Origin: a virus
Direction: 5' to 3' (one strand)
Virus record (IMG/VR): IMGVR_UViG_3300033144_006416
Location: 1 to 40,288 of that record
DNA length: 40,288 nt
In this document: positions 37,768 to 40,288 of the stretch, piece after piece
Layout: every line of letters starts with the position of its first letter
Numbering within the stretch: position 1 is the first letter of the stretch
Notes under the pieces: model-generated
Databases searched by the model: none
Told to the model about the DNA's origin: nothing
Seen by the model: the letters and a program-made list of their open reading frames with translations, nothing else
Program-made: the position numbers and the translations under genes

Positions 37768-38519
37768 ATCAAACCCTCTTCACGCAGCGCATCCATCATA
37801 GATCCTCTAGAACCTGTGCTGCTATCTCCTGCTCTGCCGTCACGCACATCACCTCGAACCCCTTCAGCACCCTGATCATCAGCTTCGCGTCTCCCTGATT
37901 CATCGTCAGCACTACCGACGCTCTCCTCTTCCTCCCCATCCAGTTCGCTGACGCTTCGTCTATCGTCCCGACAGACACCCTCGCCGGCTCGGTCATCGAG
38001 CTCGGGATCGGGGGTCTCGCTTCGATCCTCGAGATCGCTTTCTCCAGAGCTGAAAGCACCTTCATTGCGGTCCTCCGGTTCGGGAACAGCATCTTCCTGC
38101 CCGTGAACCTCTCCAGGTCGCTCTGCTTCATCACCTACACCCTCCTCGCGTTCGCATTGCAACAGAATACCGTAGTACTCACTATCGTAGTACACACAAC
38201 GCCACTGCGTGAACATCCAAAGCGGCAGACGTGCCTTGATCGCATCGGATACATCGAAAAGCAACTCATCGTTGTAGTCGCGATCGTAACCCGTGCCCAT
38301 CGGAACGTTCTCCATCCTCCGGAACACCTCACCACGTTCAAGCATGTCGTTGAGCATCTCCTCAGCGAAGCACTCGTACTCGCGCTCACTCCACCTGTTG
38401 ATAGACGCCTCGTAGGAGATCAACTCACTAAACGTCCTCGGCTTCTTCTTGATCTTCTTAAGAAGGCGTTTTCGCAGCGCAGGGGTCTCGATCCCCGCAG
38501 TGAATTGAACGTGTTTCAT
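37764..38519 (-). CDS. First gene of the left early operon, with charged overprinted tail
   Basis: ATG 38519 follows GGAGGAGGTGATC, giving 251 residues. Residues 1-125 look like a normal folded domain (IETPALRKRLLKKIKKKPRT, helix SEREYECFAEEMLNDMLERG, a winged-helix-like pattern). Residues 126-251 are almost only Glu, Asp, Arg, Gly and Ser and lie over a separate gene in another frame, so this tail may be an overprinting by-product. Its stop overlaps the next start in ATGA, which argues that it is translated to the end. Confidence 0.65.
   Translation of the reverse strand: MKHVQFTAGIETPALRKRLLKKIKKKPRTFSELISYEASINRWSEREYECFAEEMLNDMLERGEVFRRMENVPMGTGYDRDYNDELLFDVSDAIKARLPLWMFTQWRCVYYDSEYYGILLQCEREEGVGDEAERPGEVHGQEDAVPEPEDRNEGAFSSGESDLEDRSETPDPELDDRAGEGVCRDDRRSVSELDGEEEESVGSADDESGRREADDQGAEGVRGDVRDGRAGDSSTGSRGSMMDALREEGLI
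37796..38134 (-). CDS. Protein encoded wholly inside the tail of the preceding gene
   Basis: GAGGAGGGTGTAG precedes GTG 38134 and an ATG one codon later. The 112-residue product has ordinary protein composition (MKQSDLERFTGRKMLFPNRR, helix AMKVLSALEKAISRIE, then ASVVLTMNQGDAKLMIRVLK and a C-terminal helix). The whole gene overlaps the charged tail of the other frame. Of the two readings here this looks the more natural protein. Function unknown. Confidence 0.68.
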   Translation of the reverse strand: MMKQSDLERFTGRKMLFPNRRTAMKVLSALEKAISRIEARPPIPSSMTEPARVSVGTIDEASANWMGRKRRASVVLTMNQGDAKLMIRVLKGFEVMCVTAEQEIAAQVLEDL

Positions 38520-38636
38520 GATCACCTCCTCCGTGCCAGTTGGATTTTGGTCCAAGTACCGTCTCTCATCAGTACTCATCACCCCGGGGTGCAGATGCTA
38601 AGGGACGTGGAGCGGAAACCGGGGTCCGATAATCAA

Positions 38637-38665
38637 ATAATATCATGTGCGTCAAAACGTGTACA
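38637..38665 (-). promoter_or_regulatory. Leftward promoter of the 33-38 kb operon
   Basis: On the minus strand TGTACA (38660-38665) is followed after 17 bases by TATTAT (forward ATAATA, 38637-38642), the same design as the promoter at 32.73 kb. A TGATGAAACTTGA element lies just upstream (38676-38689). The leader to ATG 38519 is about 110 nt and contains the palindrome CACCCCGGGGTG. Confidence 0.6.
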
Positions 38666-38699
38666 CATTTATTTTTCAAGTTTCATCAGCTCTGTACGT

Positions 38700-39047
38700 A
38701 TGGAGTATGAACATGCACGCTCAATGCAAAGTTAACTTACAAGAAGACAACAGGTTAACCTTGAGCCAAAAATGAACGTGCAGGATATTGAACACTACAA
38801 ACGATGCGTTTAGAACCCTTTATATACATATCTCATCAGATTTCATCATTTATCGGAATTTCAATCTTGGTCTCGCATGCGCAATTTATATTTGTGCGTA
38901 CGGGCGGTAGATCTTCCGGACGATCGTGGGAGGTTTGGTGAGAAAAGTCAGTAACGCCTGGTAGTATAAGAGGTTGTAGCATTTTTGAACGTGCATGCTT
39001 AAAACATGTGCCTTGTTAACCCTATGGATTATAATAAGTTAACTTGT
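38700..39047. promoter_or_regulatory. AT-rich control region with inverted GTTAAC modules
   Basis: No gene is visible in this stretch. GTTAAC occurs at 38731, 38754, 39015 and 39038, in two pairs each spaced 23 bases. Read on opposite strands, both pairs follow GTTAACTTA-N13-GGTTAAC, so they are inverted copies. TGAAC(A/G)TGCA occurs at 38708, 38773 and 38986, and on the minus strand with one changed base near 32.74 kb. TATAAT lies at 39030-39035 without a clear -35 box. It looks like an operator array or replication origin between divergent gene sets. Confidence 0.6.
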
Positions 39048-39072
39048 GAATCACCGTGCTAGTTGGTGATTC
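39048..39072 (+). promoter_or_regulatory. Perfect hairpin before the nuclease gene
   Basis: GAATCACC (39048-39055) pairs with GGTGATTC (39065-39072) across a nine-base loop. A smaller hairpin, CCACAG/CTGTGG, follows at 39091-39110 within the leader of the nuclease gene. There is no U-run. It may be a protein binding site or an mRNA leader structure. Confidence 0.55.
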
Positions 39073-39140
39073 CCACCTTTAGTCAGGGGTACCACAGTGG
39101 GGGCGCTGTGGCCAGAGAAATGAAGAGAGGCAAACGCAAG

Positions 39141-39569
39141 ATGAGTGAAAAGCAGCTGATGGATGCAGTATATCAGAGGGCCAAGGATCAGAATAGAGAC
39201 GTGCGGAGATCGGAGCGGATGAAAACAGGAACGCCTGACCTGATGATCGAAACCAACAGAGGGCTATTGCTGGTAGAACTCAAATTCGCCAGTAGCCTAT
39301 CCAAGCGGTTATTCTCACTGCTACAGCAACACACAATACAGAAGCTGAATCTAAGAGGGAATGTTGTCCGAGCATGCGGCTTGATACACCTTCACATTTC
39401 TGATCAAGACACTTATATCATAGATATAGAACATCTATACTGTACAGCTCATGAGTATATAAAACATCCTTCGTTCTTGAGTACATCCTGTTCCAACGGA
39501 GCGATCGGTGGTTTCATCTGTTTCAACGGGTTTGAAGCGGCATTCGATTATTTAGTGCAGCGATTTTAA
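39141..39569 (+). CDS. VRR-NUC-like PD-(D/E)xK nuclease
   Basis: The likely start is ATG 39141 (MSEKQLMDAVYQRAKDQNRD), with AGAGG upstream; ATG 39120 and earlier starts are open. The 142-residue protein has the nuclease core TGTPDLMI (Asp) then LLLVELKF (Glu-x-Lys), followed by a helix with LLQQHTIQKLNLRGN, the VRR-NUC arrangement. Family members cut branched DNA such as Holliday junctions, useful before packaging. It lies directly upstream of the small terminase. Confidence 0.78.
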   Translation: MSEKQLMDAVYQRAKDQNRDVRRSERMKTGTPDLMIETNRGLLLVELKFASSLSKRLFSLLQQHTIQKLNLRGNVVRACGLIHLHISDQDTYIIDIEHLYCTAHEYIKHPSFLSTSCSNGAIGGFICFNGFEAAFDYLVQRF

Positions 39570-39605
39570 CTGTACAGTTTTGCTCTGTATTTGTATCTTA
39601 CGAAT

Positions 39606-40148
39606 ATGACGACCAAGAAGAGCACACGTGAACGCAGAGGGACCTCCCTTACGATGGAAGAGGTCAATGCTATCTTCTCCCTAAGGGCTGAAGGTAAAAG
39701 CGTTTTGGCGATATCGAAGGCAACTGGGCACCACAGGGGTACGGTGTACAAATACCTCCAGAATGAGGTGCCCGGATATCCGCAGACGCCCATCGATGAA
39801 AGGGTCCAGAAACTGCGCACGATGATGACCGATGTGGTCGAGTACGATGCCCGACAGGCGGTACTGGGTGATCTAGTACTCCTGGATGAGTACAGAGATA
39901 AGATGGTGGAGAACGTCGCTGCTGGTCGTGTACCAGGGGTCACGGATGCTGGAGAGCTTAAGAAGATCGTAGATGCTCGTGCGACCATGCTCCGATTGCC
40001 GAAGGAGTTGGGTATGGCTGAGGAGGACATCTACGAGCAGATCAAGCGCCGGATTGCGGGTACTTCGGATGAGGTCGCAGCAACAGACTTCACGATTATA
40101 GAGGAACAGGCTACGGAGGACGCGGTCGAGGATCTGGCTGCAGTCTGA
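39606..40148 (+). CDS. terS: Small terminase subunit (probable)
   Basis: The 180-residue protein has an N-terminal helix-turn-helix (MEEVNAIFSLRAEGKSVLAI then TGHHRGTVYKYLQ, about 17-50) of the resolvase/terminase type, a helical middle suited to ring formation (LVLLDEYRDKMVENVAAGRV) and an acidic C-terminal end. Small terminases bind the packaging site and present it to TerL, the next large gene across the circle. No clear ribosome site is seen; TTG 39591 and ATG 39606 are both possible. Confidence 0.78.
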   Translation: MTTKKSTRERRGTSLTMEEVNAIFSLRAEGKSVLAISKATGHHRGTVYKYLQNEVPGYPQTPIDERVQKLRTMMTDVVEYDARQAVLGDLVLLDEYRDKMVENVAAGRVPGVTDAGELKKIVDARATMLRLPKELGMAEEDIYEQIKRRIAGTSDEVAATDFTIIEEQATEDAVEDLAAV

Positions 40149-40183
40149 TCTGAAGGGGCCTATGTTGTTGATCTTGGAATAGA

Positions 40184-40288
40184 GAGGTACGGAGAGGTCA
40201 GGGATGGTCAGGATTCTTGCATCATGTACCAGCAACGCCGTAACCTATGATGAATGGAATAGAGAGGTACGGAGAGGTCAGGGATGGT
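40184..40288. repeat. Right copy of 105-bp direct terminal repeat
   Basis: Identical to bases 1-105. The repeat begins 36 bases after the terS stop. It contains one full and one truncated set of the 10-bp phased repeats, so the putative packaging site is intact in the closed molecule. Confidence 0.95.

Noticed and set aside
38560-38620. Further ribozyme in the leader of the 38.5 kb gene
   Set aside because: CTGATGAGAG occurs on the minus strand, but no GAAA, GUC or matching stems surround it.

Overview
The window is an essentially complete tailed-phage genome. Its first and last 105 bases are identical, so it closes to a circle of about 40,183 bp or carries short direct terminal repeats. The virion genes combine a Mu-like head (Mu gp28-like terminase, portal fused to a MuF domain, Mu I/Z-like protease with a nested scaffold, capsid of Mu T size, gp36- and gpG-like connectors) with the tail set of a phage whose tail is built on a tape measure: tube, frameshifted chaperone, 652-residue tape measure, distal tail protein and hub. 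An N-acetylmuramoyl-L-alanine amidase and a lipobox protein point to a bacterial host. Nearly every gene has a strong AGGAGG-type ribosome site. The host cannot be named. I found no integrase or recognisable repressor, so a virulent lifestyle is the simplest reading.

Layout. Bases 1-439, joined through the circle to 40149-40288, form a repeat-rich gap between terS and terL and are the probable packaging site. Bases 440-19502 (+ strand) hold terminase, head, connector, tail and lysis genes, ending at a strong terminator near 19.55 kb. Bases 19664-30588 (- strand) hold replication and nucleotide metabolism: family A DNA polymerase, a thymidylate-synthase-fold enzyme with the Asn-to-Asp change expected of dCMP hydroxymethylases, an all-alpha NTP pyrophosphatase, a DnaG-type primase fused to an MCM-like helicase, an SSB-like protein, a HARP/SNF2 helicase and a degenerate SprT-like protein. 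Bases 30706-38519 (- strand) hold small accessory genes, a methyltransferase and many small membrane, lipoprotein or zinc-ribbon proteins. Bases 38583-39140 are an AT-rich control region. Bases 39141-40148 (+ strand) hold a VRR-NUC-like nuclease and the small terminase.

The most striking feature is at 30948-32054. Four hammerhead ribozymes, all of the layout with stem II open and all on the minus strand, sit between consecutive small genes of one operon. Each follows a stop codon, sometimes sharing bases with it, and each is followed within about 20 nt by a ribosome site and start codon. All invariant core bases are present, and stems I and III differ between copies by compensating changes. 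The operon transcript is predicted to cut itself into mostly single-gene mRNAs, each beginning with a 5'-OH hairpin and ending in a stem III hairpin.

Other notable points are a -1 frameshift site (A AAT TTT) in the tail chaperone, an internal start for the scaffold, two long out-of-frame gene overlaps, recurring promoter motifs, and an inverted pair of GTTAAC operator-like modules.
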